Positions 1 through 9,544 of a stretch of DNA of 64,000 nt are shown one piece after another. The notes under the pieces are model-generated. The model worked only from the letters and a program-made list of their open reading frames with translations, had not been told where the DNA came from and ran no database searches. Each line of letters opens with the position of its first letter. The first letter of the stretch is position 1. The position numbers were made by a program, and so were the translations under genes. The stretch covers positions 2,170,001 to 2,234,000 of the forward strand of contig NZ_CP094974.1 of assembly GCF_022869805.1 (NCBI RefSeq), read 5' to 3'. Origin of the DNA: Halosolutus halophilus. Lineage in GTDB: Archaea; Halobacteriota; Halobacteria; Halobacteriales; Natrialbaceae.

Positions 1-2
1 AC

Positions 3-548
3 GTCTTCGGCCTCCGTCAGGCCTGGCCGGTTTCGCTCGAGTGTGCCGGCGAGGCAGGGCTCCACGTTGTTGACGATTACATGCTCGTCGAGATCATCGA
101 TCCGGAGACCGGCGAGGTCCTCGAACCAGGGGAACGCGGCGAGGTCGTCCTCACGCATCTCGATCGCGAGGGCACCCCGCTCGTCCGATATCGCACAGGC
201 GACCTCAGCGTCCTCGACAAATCTGCCTGCGACCACTGCGGCGCGACAGTCACGATGCCCCGCGGCGTCTTCGGGCGCACCGACGAGCGCCACAAAGTAA
301 AGGGGATGAAGCTCTACCCCGAGGGCGTCGCGCTCGTGCTCGCCGGCTTCCCGGACCTCTCGATGAACCACCGGATCGAGATCGATCGCGATGGCAACAC
401 CGACGAACTCACTGTCGTCGTCGAAGGAGAGGCCGACCGAGAGGAACTCCACGAGGAGCTCACCGCCCAGCTGCAGATCCAACCCGACCATATCGAGTTT
501 GTCGACGAGCTTGAGGAGGGTCCAACGGTCGTCGATAGCCGGTACTAA
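3..548 (+). CDS. Phenylacetate-CoA ligase-like AMP-forming enzyme, C-terminal part
   Basis: The reading frame is open from the window edge, so the start and the ATP-binding part lie outside. The visible 181 residues match the C-terminal part of PaaK-type ligases, which turn an aryl or acyl acid, ATP and CoA into acyl-CoA. Seen directly: ECAGEAG followed by the VRYRTGDLS segment, a GRTDERHKVKGMKLYP hinge region and the small ACT-like C-terminal domain. CxxC (CDHC) just after the RTGD motif resembles the zinc-binding pair of some PaaK proteins. The substrate is unknown. A small gene follows 41 nt downstream on the same strand, then a convergent beta-oxidation gene. Confidence 0.85.
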   Translation, partial: VFGLRQAWPVSLECAGEAGLHVVDDYMLVEIIDPETGEVLEPGERGEVVLTHLDREGTPLVRYRTGDLSVLDKSACDHCGATVTMPRGVFGRTDERHKVKGMKLYPEGVALVLAGFPDLSMNHRIEIDRDGNTDELTVVVEGEADREELHEELTAQLQIQPDHIEFVDELEEGPTVVDSRY

Positions 549-589
549 ACGTCGAATCCACCTCTCACCCCATACAGACACTGACACCA

Positions 590-820
590 ATGGCATCCAA
601 CGCGAACCCGACCGCCATTCGTATCGATCCAAGCCAGATTTCCGCAGAGACAACCGTCCGCCACGTCGACGAACTCACGGACTCCGAACGTGAGCTTCTG
701 CTGGAACTCCTCGACGAGCACGCCTCTGCCGTGCCCGCAGATCCACCGGTGATCGGGCCGCCGTTGGCGGAGGTCGTTGTCAAGTTCGACGACTACTATT
801 ACATTTCGACCGCCGAGTGA
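590..820 (+). CDS. Small acidic hypothetical protein (76 aa)
   Basis: A short open frame begins with ATG 41 nt after the ligase stop and probably shares its transcript. The product is acidic and predicted soluble, with a Glu/Leu-rich helical middle (LTDSERELLLELLDEH) and a C-terminal VVVKFDDYYYI strand. No catalytic motif, cysteine or membrane segment is visible. I do not recognise the family. Codon use (GC-rich third positions, acidic residues) fits a real haloarchaeal gene. It may be a partner of the ligase, but only position supports that. Confidence 0.55.
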   Translation: MASNANPTAIRIDPSQISAETTVRHVDELTDSERELLLELLDEHASAVPADPPVIGPPLAEVVVKFDDYYYISTAE

Positions 821-966
821 CCGAGTTAGTCCGATCGCGTTCCGGTCGACACACTCCGATATCATTCGGGTCTCATTGACTACACCACCCGACGGAAAAC
901 TGAACTCGGCCAGTCGACTACGATCGGCCGGGGTTTCGCCCGCGGTTCTCGCACCGTCGTCGACCG

Positions 967-2916
967 TCACTGACCCCGAAACTCGGGATCGCGGTCGTCT
1001 TCGAACGCGGCCATCCCTTCGATTACGTCGTCCGTCGACGTGAGCGCGCCGAACGCCTGGGTCTCCAGTTCGAGGCCGGCCTCGACGTCGTGGCGGCCGA
1101 GGTCCATCGCAGTCTTGGTGAACGCTTGGGCGATCGGGGCCTTCGCGGCGATCATGTCGGCCAGTTCCACGGCACGGTCGATGGCCGCCGTATCGTCGAC
1201 CAGTTCATTGACAAAGCCGTACTCAACCATGGCCTCAGCGTCGAAAATCTCGGCGGTGAAGATGACCTCCTTCGCGCGGCTCGCGCCGATCAGCCACTGC
1301 AACCGCTGAGTACCTCCCCAACCGGGTAACAGACCAAGGTCGTGCTCGGGCTGTCCGAAGCGGCTGGATGCGCTCGCGATGCGGATGTCGGCACAGGTCG
1401 CCAATTCCATTCCGCCACCCAGGCAGTGGCCGTCGATCGCCGCGACGACCGGCAGCGTCGTTGATTCGAGACGACCAAAGACGCGCTGTCCCATTCGGGC
1501 CGTCTCGATCATCTCCACTTGCGTGGCGTCGGTGTCGACGATCTTGTCGACCTGCGCACCGCCGGAGAACGCCCGGTCACCCCGACCGGAGATGACCAGT
1601 GCTCGGGCGTCACTCTCCTCGACGCGGTCGATCGCGGCGTCGAGTTCTTCGAGCACGGTCGGATTGATGGTGTTCAGGCGGTCGGGTCGGTCGATCACGA
1701 TGTGGACGACTCGCTCGGTTGGGTGTTCGATCGCGATCGTTTCAAAGTCTCCACCGTCGCGGAACGTGCCGACCGCCGCCCGCTCGCGGAGATACGCGGC
1801 CGGGACATAGCGGGCGTGCCCGCTCAATGTCAGGGCGGTCTCGAGCACCGTCCCAAGCGTGTCGACACCATAGTCGTCAGCGAGCGCGACTGGACCGGTC
1901 GGGAAGCCGCCACCGAGTTCGACGGCTTCGTCGATGGTGTCCGCGTCCGCGACGTCGCCGCCGACGAGCTTCGCGGCTTCGTTGGCCATCACCGCGGCAA
2001 GCCGGCGGGCGACGGATTCGTCTGCCGCCTCCGCCTGGTAGTCGGCGCCGTCGCCGTCGTAGTCGTAGAATCCCGCCCCCGACTTCTTGCCGACGTCGCC
2101 CGCTTCGACCTGTTCGAGCAGGAGCGGACTCGGCTCGTAGGCGTCGCCGAGCACGTCGTGGAGGTGCTCGAGGACGTCGAGGATTACGTCTACGCCGATC
2201 TGGTCGGCGAGTTCGAACGGCCCCATCGGCAGTCCCAGTTCCTCGGTCGCACTGGCGTCAACCTCGCGAATCGTCGAGACGCCCTCGTGGGCGAGCCACG
2301 CTGCCTCGCTTAACAGCGGGACGAGGATGCGGTTGACGACGAAACCCGGCTCGTCCTTCGAGACGAGTACGGGCGTCTTCTCGATGGATTCGACGAACTC
2401 GATCGCCGCCTCGCGGGTCTCCTCATTGGTCGCTTCGCCCATGATGACCTCGACGAGTTCCATCCGTACCGGCGGATTGAAAAAGTGCAGTCCGCAGACC
2501 TGCGACGGCCGTTCGGTGTTGGTTGCGAGTTCCGTGATCGAGAGGCTCGAGGTGTTCGAGGCGAAGATTCCCTCGTCGAGGGCGTGTTCCTCCAGGTCGG
2601 CGTACACCGCCTCCTTAATCTCGATTCGCTCGGGGACCGCTTCGATGACGATGTCGGCGTCGGCGACGGCGGCGTCCATCTCGACGACTGGTTCGATGCG
2701 GTCGAGCGTCTCCTTGGCAGTCGTCTTCTCGATGCGGCCGCTTTCGACGAGCTTCTCGAGGCTCCACTCGATCTGTTCGTAACCGCGGTTAACGTACTCC
2801 TGTTCGACGTCGCGCAGCGTGACGTCGTAGCCGGCCATCGCCGTCACCTGGGCGATGCCGTGTCCCATACTCCCTGCGCCGAGAACGCTGACGGTATCGA
2901 TCGCTGTCGATTCCAT
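967..2916 (-). CDS. 3-hydroxyacyl-CoA dehydrogenase / enoyl-CoA hydratase fusion
   Basis: A 649-residue bifunctional beta-oxidation enzyme. The N-terminal ~380 residues are an NAD-dependent 3-hydroxyacyl-CoA dehydrogenase: GAGSMGHG nucleotide loop near residue 14, the LHFFNP catalytic-His motif followed by LVEVI, and a second C-terminal helical repeat. The last ~250 residues are crotonase-fold: GGGMEL and FGQPEHDLGLLPGWGG carry both expected glutamates (the family's E144 and E164), so hydratase activity is plausible. Together they would convert 2-enoyl-CoA to 3-oxoacyl-CoA. Domain order (dehydrogenase first, hydratase second) is the common haloarchaeal arrangement and opposite to bacterial FadB. 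It ends convergently with the small gene upstream. Confidence 0.93.
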   Translation of the reverse strand: MESTAIDTVSVLGAGSMGHGIAQVTAMAGYDVTLRDVEQEYVNRGYEQIEWSLEKLVESGRIEKTTAKETLDRIEPVVEMDAAVADADIVIEAVPERIEIKEAVYADLEEHALDEGIFASNTSSLSITELATNTERPSQVCGLHFFNPPVRMELVEVIMGEATNEETREAAIEFVESIEKTPVLVSKDEPGFVVNRILVPLLSEAAWLAHEGVSTIREVDASATEELGLPMGPFELADQIGVDVILDVLEHLHDVLGDAYEPSPLLLEQVEAGDVGKKSGAGFYDYDGDGADYQAEAADESVARRLAAVMANEAAKLVGGDVADADTIDEAVELGGGFPTGPVALADDYGVDTLGTVLETALTLSGHARYVPAAYLRERAAVGTFRDGGDFETIAIEHPTERVVHIVIDRPDRLNTINPTVLEELDAAIDRVEESDARALVISGRGDRAFSGGAQVDKIVDTDATQVEMIETARMGQRVFGRLESTTLPVVAAIDGHCLGGGMELATCADIRIASASSRFGQPEHDLGLLPGWGGTQRLQWLIGASRAKEVIFTAEIFDAEAMVEYGFVNELVDDTAAIDRAVELADMIAAKAPIAQAFTKTAMDLGRHDVEAGLELETQAFGALTSTDDVIEGMAAFEDDRDPEFRGQ

Positions 2917-3139
2917 ATCATCCCCTATCTCCGAACGTACCTCAATCTTCAGGGTTTGACTTGGGGGTAGGATGTCGCGACATCAGCCATCGGTTCAATC
3001 GTCGGTACCGTAGTTTGCGTCGCAGTCGTCGCCTGTCGACGTCACTCGTCGATCGGTCGACAATCGAATCCGGTGGGATCGACAAACAGTGTGGCGGTGT
3101 CCATTCGCGTCGCACAGTGGCCGTCGTCGTTCAGTTCGT

Positions 3140-4309
3140 TTAGACGTGCTCGCGGAGGTACTCATCGACCGACATGGTGTTCTCCCCCGCGTGGACGATC
3201 GCGGTGACGATATCCTCCGGACTCACCTCGGGTATCTCGAAGTCAGGGCGGTCGAAGACCGCGGAGACGGCCTCGAGAAGCGCATCGCGGTCGGAGACGT
3301 CGACGCCACGGATCGTGTCGTCGAGAAGTTGCGGCGCGCCGTTGTTCGTGACCGTCGGATGAGGCCGGACGAAGAAGTCGCCGGTGATGAGCGCGTCCTC
3401 GATCGTGTCGTCTTCAAGGATCAGGCTTGCCTTGATCAACTTGCGCGATTTGTACGCAGCGACGCCGACCGTGGCGTCGGCGGGCTGCTTGCGGCACATC
3501 CGCGAGGTCGCCCGGCGGTTCACCCAGGTGTCGCTCTCGTAGAACGGCGTCGTCGCCTCGACGTACTCTAGGACCGACTCCGGCGATACTTCCTTGATCG
3601 CTGCCGGTTCATCGAGGATCGCATCGACGTTCCGTTCGATGAGTTCATCCAGGAACTCCGTCTTGCTCACCTCCTCGCCGAACTGGTCGAACTGCTTCGA
3701 GAGCGGCTTCATCCGGCCGGTGACGGTCTTCTCGTCCTTGTCCTCGAACTTCTCCGGGGGAACCCGGACGGCGGCATCGAGCACATCGCCGACTTCTTCC
3801 TGCAGTTCGCCCCAGATGACACTAACCGTGATCGCCCACAGATCCGTCCCGTGGAACTGGACGGGTGCGTTGGCGACTGCCTTGAACTGCTTGTCGTCGA
3901 CGACGTACTTGACGTCGCCGATGTGGTCGTAGACGGCGTCGACGCCGTACGATTCGACGCCCTCGACGATCGCCTCGCCGCTCGTTCGCGACAGCAGGTC
4001 GAGCGAGATCTCGCGGTCACCCGCGTCGAACCACAGCGTGAACAGCGCGATGGTCGGCCCGTAGACGCCGACGGAACCGCCGTAACCGTACCGCCGGCTG
4101 ACGTGAAAGTCCATGTCCCTCGCGACGTCGGTTTTCATCATGTCGCCGTCCTCGTGGGCACCGATGCTGATCGAACCGGGCTCTTCCGGCCAGTCGAGGA
4201 CCGCGACCGTCGGCTCGAACGCCCCGTCGTAGTACTCCTCGACCATCGCCTCGTCGAGCGCCGCCCAGTTACCGATAGTGGGCTCGTCGATGACTAGTTT
4301 CCTGACCAT
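3140..4309 (-). CDS. Lipoate-protein ligase-like protein, paralogue 1 (LplA + LplB-like domains)
   Basis: A 389-residue protein with a biotin/lipoate-ligase fold followed by the small accessory (LplB-like) domain usually needed for lipoate adenylation. Visible: a divergent nucleotide loop SRRYGYGGSVGVYG (residues 71-84; canonical LplA has RRxSGGGAVYHD), the lysine region DDKQFKAVANA (138-147), a linker PEKFEDK, and a C-terminal RKLIKASL...ITGDFF segment typical of LplB. Family knowledge: these enzymes attach lipoate or octanoate to E2 or GcvH lysines. No lipoyl-domain protein is encoded in the window. A second divergent paralogue lies at 8307. The altered glycine loop makes another acyl substrate or target possible. 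Confidence 0.75.
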   Translation of the reverse strand: MVRKLVIDEPTIGNWAALDEAMVEEYYDGAFEPTVAVLDWPEEPGSISIGAHEDGDMMKTDVARDMDFHVSRRYGYGGSVGVYGPTIALFTLWFDAGDREISLDLLSRTSGEAIVEGVESYGVDAVYDHIGDVKYVVDDKQFKAVANAPVQFHGTDLWAITVSVIWGELQEEVGDVLDAAVRVPPEKFEDKDEKTVTGRMKPLSKQFDQFGEEVSKTEFLDELIERNVDAILDEPAAIKEVSPESVLEYVEATTPFYESDTWVNRRATSRMCRKQPADATVGVAAYKSRKLIKASLILEDDTIEDALITGDFFVRPHPTVTNNGAPQLLDDTIRGVDVSDRDALLEAVSAVFDRPDFEIPEVSPEDIVTAIVHAGENTMSVDEYLREHV

Positions 4310-4643
4310 GTCACAGGCACACTCACCGGCCGCAATAAGCCTTCTTGTGGTCCTCCATAGGCGAGCTTCGATCCAGCGTCTTGCGAGTTCTGCGAACCGA
4401 TCCGTCCGCTTGAAATTGGTCCGTCATGTCTTCCGTGATCGTCGCACTCCCAAGTATTCAGGCCGCCGTTGTGCTTCCGTACGGTCCAGCCAGTGTGCGC
4501 GTCGGACGGCTCGTGTATCCGCTCACAGCGGTCGACAGACCGTCGTACTGGCTGCGGAGCGGTATCGAGAGGATCCTCTCGGGCCGGAATCCTTGAGAAC
4601 GACAACCCTATACTGATGGAAACGAAATTCGTGTCCTATCCGT
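4310..4643. other. Intergenic region between divergent genes
   Basis: 334 nt between the divergently transcribed ligase-like gene and the acyl-CoA dehydrogenase gene. Open frames here overlap each other on both strands and show no family similarity. It should hold both promoters. I see no convincing repeat or operator. Confidence 0.4.
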
Positions 4644-5819
4644 ATGGACTTTGAGCTTTCGGAAGAGCACAAACTGATGAAGCGTGGCGTGAAAGACATC
4701 GCCTCCCAATACGGCGTCGACTACTGGCAGGAGATCCACGAGACTGGCCGTCAGCCAACCGAAATTTTCGAGGACCTCGCTGAGGGGGGCTGGTTCGGAG
4801 CGCCGTTGCCGGTCGAGTACGGGGGACAGGGGCTCAACCTGCTCGACACCGTAATCGTCCTGGAGGCGCTCTGCGATGAACACTGCTGGGAGACGACGTT
4901 CCGGTTCACGATGAGTACGGTCTTTGGCGGCATCTCGCTCGTCGAGAACGGGACCGAGGAGCAAAAAGAGCGGTACATTCCGGAGATCGCCGAGGAGGGG
5001 GCGGTCTGGGCGCTCGGGATGACCGAGCCCGACGCAGGGCTGAACTCCGCGCGCATCTCGACGTTCGCGGAGAAAGACGGCGACGAATACGTCATCAACG
5101 GCCGGAAGCAGTGGATCTCGGGGATGGAGTTCGCCGACCACCTGCTGTTGATCGCAAGGACAACGCCCTATGACGAGGTCGACAACCGCTTCGACGGACT
5201 CACGATGTTCATCGTCGATCCGGACGACCCTGCTATCGAGTACAGCGAGATTCCCCTCGACATGTACTACACGGAACCGACCTACGACCTGTTCATCGAG
5301 GACCTGCGCGTTCACGAGGACCAGGTGCTCGGCGAGGTCGGGAACGGCCTCTACCAGGTGTTCGGCATGCTCAACGTCGAACGCGTCACCGCGGCGATCT
5401 CGGGCTGGGGAGCCGGCAAAGAGGCGCTGGACCGGGGCGTCCAGTACGCCAAAGATCGCGAGGTGTGGTCCGAACCGATCGGCGCTCACCAGGCGATCCA
5501 GCACCCGCTGGCGGAGGCCCACACCAAGATCGAGTCCGCACGGACGCAGCTCCGCAAGGCCGCCTGGAAGTACGACAACGGCGCCGAGGACGTCGGCGAG
5601 ACCGCCAACATCGCAAAGTACCTCGCCGCCCAGGCCGGCTGGGAGGCCGCCGAGGCTTCGATGTCGGTTCACGGCGGGATGTCCGCCAGTCAGGAGATGG
5701 GGATCGCCGCCTGCTGGGGCGTCGCCCGTCACCAGCGTACCGGTCCCGTCTCCGAGGAGATGATCCTCAACCATATCGGTCAGCACGTTCTCGGACTTCC
5801 GCGCTCGTACGGTAACTGA
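4644..5819 (+). CDS. Acyl-CoA dehydrogenase
   Basis: A 391-residue FAD enzyme that would oxidise acyl-CoA to 2-enoyl-CoA and pass electrons to ETF. Visible features: N-terminal helical domain, the WALGMTEPDAG flavin/substrate loop in the middle beta domain, NGRKQWISG, and a C-terminal helical domain with SVHGGMSASQEMG and the RTGPVSEEM tail where the catalytic glutamate normally lies. Length is normal for the family. Start chosen at the ATG giving MDFELSEEH, a typical N-terminus. Acyl specificity cannot be deduced. It sits among beta-oxidation genes, consistent with a shared degradative role. Confidence 0.92.
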   Translation: MDFELSEEHKLMKRGVKDIASQYGVDYWQEIHETGRQPTEIFEDLAEGGWFGAPLPVEYGGQGLNLLDTVIVLEALCDEHCWETTFRFTMSTVFGGISLVENGTEEQKERYIPEIAEEGAVWALGMTEPDAGLNSARISTFAEKDGDEYVINGRKQWISGMEFADHLLLIARTTPYDEVDNRFDGLTMFIVDPDDPAIEYSEIPLDMYYTEPTYDLFIEDLRVHEDQVLGEVGNGLYQVFGMLNVERVTAAISGWGAGKEALDRGVQYAKDREVWSEPIGAHQAIQHPLAEAHTKIESARTQLRKAAWKYDNGAEDVGETANIAKYLAAQAGWEAAEASMSVHGGMSASQEMGIAACWGVARHQRTGPVSEEMILNHIGQHVLGLPRSYGN

Positions 5820-5940
5820 CTCGCGGCTACTCGATCGCGTTCTCGACTCTCGATCGCGATTCGAATGACTGTACCGTTCATTTCGGTCGCTCGGCTACCG
5901 GACCGAGCATCAGCGACCCGACGAACTGTTCCGGCCGCGG

Positions 5941-6916
5941 TCACGGTGCGCGCCAGTCCAGCTTCCGTTTCGGTTTCGTATCCACCCAGCTTTCGCCGGG
6001 GACGTGGCCGGCAGGACACCACCAGGCTTCGTTCACGTTGGCGAGCTTGGCGCCGATCTCCATGCCCGTCTTGATGCCATCGCCTGTTCTGGGCCATGCT
6101 CGTCGGAACGTCCATCGGGCTGGCGAGGAAGTGCTCGCACAGCTCCTCGTCCCACTCAATCCCGCCGGCGGCGATGACGACGCTTGCCGCTTCAACGGCG
6201 GTCTCCTCGCCCTCGACCTCGGCGACGAGGCCGACGACCGCACCGTCGTCGACGATGAGCTCTTCGACGGGGGCGTCGGTCTCGAAGTCGACGCCGCGGT
6301 CGAGACAGGCCTCGTAGAGATCGGCTACCCGGGCCCGGCCGGTGCCGATCTGGTCGTCCTCCATTCGCTCGGCGAGTTCCTCCCAGTCGGCGATCACGGG
6401 GAACTTTGCCATCTCGCCGGTCGTAGTTGGGATCGGAGTATGGGGTTGTCCCACACGTCGTGGAGCCGGTCGCCAAGGCGGTTCCCGTCGTACAGCTTCG
6501 GGACGATGCTCTGACCCTCGTCCCGCCCGCCGCAGAAGTGGGGTGGTAGTCGAGATAGTGGGAGAACGCGAACTCCAGCGGCGTTTCGTCCTCGATTCGA
6601 TCTGCGATCTCGGGGCCGCGTTCGACGAACTGCCGGATCATTTCCTCGGGGACGCGATCGCCGGCGATATGTCTGATGTAGTTGTGGACGTCCTCCGACG
6701 GAATCTTGCCGATCGCTTCGACGACCGGTCGGCTGTTCTGGATCCAGACAGCCCCGCCGGAGACGGCGGTCGTTCCGCTGGGACCTCGGCTTTTTCGAGG
6801 ACCAGCGTCTCGGTGCCGGCGACGGCGCCGGCCAGTGTGGCGGTGAGCCCGGAGCCGCCCGAGCCGACGACGGTGTCGACTGAATGATCCCAGTCGGTTG
6901 CGGATGCTATGCGCAT
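5941..6916 (-). pseudogene. Broken FAD-dependent dehydrogenase (fumarate reductase / ketosteroid dehydrogenase type)
   Basis: Pieces of one flavoprotein are spread over at least three frames on the minus strand. The N-terminus reads VDTVVGSGGSGLTATLAG (FAD loop) from ATG at 6916. Later pieces include IPSEDVHNYIRHIAGDRVP, EEMIRQFVERG, a middle part with ELAERMEDDQIGTGRA and ASVVIAAGGIEWDEEL, and finally KTGMEIGAKLANVNEAWW ending in a stop at 5941. At least four frameshifts are needed to join them, and the C-terminal FAD-closing segment is absent. The intact relatives are FAD_binding_2 enzymes such as 3-oxosteroid 1-dehydrogenases. Clearly non-functional. Confidence 0.85.
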
Positions 6917-7072
6917 AGTCACCAGTGGACGTTCTCGTTCAATGTCGATTTCGACTAACGCCGATGTGCGGTGACAGCGCCGTCCGTCTGCGATCGACGC
7001 AACTGGCACCTCACTCTCGCCACCACGTTCTCCCTGTTCGACTCGTCACTTTAGAGTCGGTCGGTACCCAAA

Positions 7073-7079
7073 CATATTA
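7073..7079 (+). promoter_or_regulatory. TATA box before NTF2-like gene
   Basis: CATATTA lies 25-31 nt before the ATG at 7104, the expected spacing for a leaderless archaeal transcript. Confidence 0.5.
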
Positions 7080-7103
7080 CTCGCCCCCGGCAGACCTTGT
7101 GGC

Positions 7104-7511
7104 ATGGTCACGCAGATAGAAGACAGCGACGACCTCCGCGAACTGCTGCAGGGAACGTATTTCGATGGAGTCGACGCGGGCAACGCCGACACAGCGGTGA
7201 CCGCGATGCACCCTGATGTTAACTGGACGCACACGCAAGTATGGGAGCACGACGGCCACACGAGTCGGGAGACTGACTTCCTCGACGGCCGCGAGGAGCT
7301 CCACGCGTTCCTCGACGATCGCATCGACGAGATGCAGGTCGTCGGGATCGAACACAAAGTTCGCGACGCCGTCTACGAAGACGGCCGCGGCGGGTTCAAG
7401 GCTGAGGTCGTCGGTCCGGAGGGCGACACCGCTGGTTTTATTGGCTGGGTCGAGGTGACCGACGACCTCATCTCGCGGTATACCGTCGCGCCCGACTCGG
7501 TCTCCGAGTAA
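7104..7511 (+). CDS. NTF2-like / SnoaL-fold protein
   Basis: A 135-residue single-domain protein with the alpha+beta cone-fold pattern: an N-terminal helix with YFDGVDAGNADTAV, the MHPDVNWTHTQVW strand, an HAFLDDRIDEMQ helix and C-terminal strands. Such proteins act as dehydratases, isomerases or hydrolases on small hydrophobic substrates, or as subunits of ring-hydroxylating oxygenases. No oxygenase is present here. A second, unrelated-looking NTF2-like protein occurs at 20086. A well-placed TATA box supports independent transcription. Substrate unknown. Confidence 0.75.
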   Translation: MVTQIEDSDDLRELLQGTYFDGVDAGNADTAVTAMHPDVNWTHTQVWEHDGHTSRETDFLDGREELHAFLDDRIDEMQVVGIEHKVRDAVYEDGRGGFKAEVVGPEGDTAGFIGWVEVTDDLISRYTVAPDSVSE

Positions 7512-7680
7512 TCTCACGGCCGTCGGCCTCGATCGACGACGCTGTTCGGCTGGCCACTGATGGAAAAGAGTCGTAGACCGGGGTGCGGTCTCGGTCGCAA
7601 ATCCGCCAATTAACGTCGAACCGAGGGCGTGTGCGCTATCACCTAATTATCATAGTTTCCGATCCCTCTTTGCACGTGAG

Positions 7681-8110
7681 TTGGGAAGCGAAGCCCTGCT
7701 CACGATCGGAGAGTGCGGCGCCGTCCTCGAGAGCAAAAAGGGCATGATGGGCAAGCCGATCCCCGGGCACGAGGTCGACGTCGTCGACACCGAGACTGCA
7801 GAACCCCTCAAACCCGGCGAGGTCGGTGAGATCGCCGTCAGACATGAGAGGAACCCGATCATCTTCAATGGCTATTGGAACAAACCCGAACTCACTGAGG
7901 GGAAGTTCGCGAACGAATGGCTCCTGACCGAGGACCTTGGGAAGAAAGACGAGGTTGGCTACATCTCTTTCCAGGGTAGAAGGACGACGCCATCATCTGC
8001 TCGGGCTACCGCGTTAGCCCGGTGGAACTGGAAGAGACGCTCGCGAACTATGAGACGGTCGCAGACGCTGGCGTAATCGGCGTCGACGACGAGTCTCGTA
8101 GATCGGGTAA
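7681..8110 (+). pseudogene. Fragment of an acyl-CoA synthetase (AMP-binding family)
   Basis: An isolated middle-to-late segment of a medium-chain-type acyl-CoA synthetase: GKPIPGHEVDVVDTETAEPL, then a GYWNKPELT segment and a LLTEDLGKKDEVGYISFQGR stretch. After a frameshift near 7975 the match continues as KDDAIICSGYRVSPVELEE and ends near GVIGVDDESR. About 350 N-terminal residues, including the P-loop, and the terminal catalytic-lysine segment are missing. There is no credible start codon. A relic. Confidence 0.85.
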
Positions 8111-8306
8111 ACTCCACCGCTCGGAGCTACGAGAGAGGAAAGGAGCGGCTTAGAGGCTGATTATCGAACGGCGTCGACCGTTCATTGCGATCGTCGATGG
8201 TAGTCGGACCTCGATCGGTCGAGACAGGGGTTTACCCTCCGAAACGGCCGACTACCAGTGATTTTATCTCGTCGGGGCGAAAACGATTCGAACGAGCGCC
8301 ACCACT

Positions 8307-9443
8307 ATGACAACAGTACGCACACTCGAGGCAACCGTCACTGCGGACACCTACCCGGCGATCGAACGGACGCTGATCGACGGCATCTCGAACGGCGAGT
8401 CGGTGCCGACGGTAATGCAGTGGACCTTCGACGAGGACCTCTTCCTCGAACTCGGTCCGGTCGAAGACGCCGCACTCATCGACCGCGAGCGCGCGGAGGC
8501 CCACGGGGTTTCCTACGGACGCCGATACAACGTCAGCGGCGGAACCGGCTTCTTCCGTCAGGATCACACACCGGTCTTGTACGCCTTCTTCCCCGACCGT
8601 GGCGAACACACCATGTCCGAGTACATCGACCTCGCCGGCGAGGCGATGGCGGGCGCCCTGCGAGACGCCGGTGTCGAAAACGCCACCTACCGCGACGGCG
8701 GCGACGTCGAACTCGTTCCGGAAGATGACGGCCAACTCCTGAAGATCGGCGTCTCCGGCGCGGGTTACCGGGACGGCGTCTGGGGTGTCTTCGCGAACGT
8801 CATCTACCGGAGTTACGGCCCCGACGAGTTCGAGATCATCGACGACGTGATGCGCTTGCCGAAAGAGAAGTTCGAGGACAAAAAGACTGACAGCGTCGAG
8901 GGGCGGATGACCTCCGTCGACGAGGTCGCTCCCGACCTCGAACTGGCGGCCGTTCTCGACGCCGCGACCGAGCGCCTGGCCGACATCGCCGGCGGGACCC
9001 CCGAACCCGGGTCGTTCACAGAGAAAGAGGAGGCGGCAATCGAGTCACACTGCCAGACGTTCGGCGACAGCGAATGGTTCGAGCACTATTCGACGAACAA
9101 TCTGGTCGAGAGTGCTGGTCCGGACGATCGGGTGGCGGAGGTGGCCTACAAGGGCCGCAAGCTGATCAAGGCGAGCGTCTGTGTCGATGCGGACGGGACG
9201 ATCGGCCGGATGCAGTTCACCGGTGACATGTACCACCGGCCGGGCTTCGACGCGATCGACCGACTCAACGAGGCGGTAGCCGGAACGGACTTGACGAACG
9301 ACGACGCCCTCCAGGCGGCCATCGAGTCGGTCTACGAGCAGGAGGACGTCGAAATGCCGTGGCTTCCCCCCGAGGACTTTGTCCAGCCGCTACGCCGCGC
9401 ACGGGATAATCTCGTTCCCGCTTCCGAGTTCTCGCGGGAGTAA
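8307..9443 (+). CDS. Lipoate-protein ligase-like protein, paralogue 2
   Basis: A 378-residue protein with the same two-domain plan as the minus-strand protein at 3140-4309. Visible: GRRYNVSGGTGFF (residues 71-83) at the nucleotide-loop position, a lysine region QLLKIGVSGAG (143-152), the shared linker PKEKFEDK, and a C-terminal KGRKLIKASVCVD...FTGDMY accessory domain. The N-terminal third is poorly conserved between the two paralogues. Family knowledge points to lipoate or another carboxylic acid being adenylated and transferred to a lysine. With no lipoyl-domain partner nearby, the true substrate is uncertain. Start gives MTTVRTLEATV. Confidence 0.72.
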   Translation: MTTVRTLEATVTADTYPAIERTLIDGISNGESVPTVMQWTFDEDLFLELGPVEDAALIDRERAEAHGVSYGRRYNVSGGTGFFRQDHTPVLYAFFPDRGEHTMSEYIDLAGEAMAGALRDAGVENATYRDGGDVELVPEDDGQLLKIGVSGAGYRDGVWGVFANVIYRSYGPDEFEIIDDVMRLPKEKFEDKKTDSVEGRMTSVDEVAPDLELAAVLDAATERLADIAGGTPEPGSFTEKEEAAIESHCQTFGDSEWFEHYSTNNLVESAGPDDRVAEVAYKGRKLIKASVCVDADGTIGRMQFTGDMYHRPGFDAIDRLNEAVAGTDLTNDDALQAAIESVYEQEDVEMPWLPPEDFVQPLRRARDNLVPASEFSRE

Positions 9444-9544
9444 TCCCTCGGTCGTTCGTGTGGCTCGTCCGTCGTTGCGTCTCGTTCCACCACGGCAGCC
9501 ACCTTTTTTCGGCCGACTCGCCGGTGGAGAGCGGTTTCGATCCG

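Noticed and set aside
4608-5786. 392-residue minus-strand frame opposite the acyl-CoA dehydrogenase
   Set aside because: It is antisense to a clear gene and has no family similarity; long antisense frames are common in GC-rich haloarchaeal DNA.
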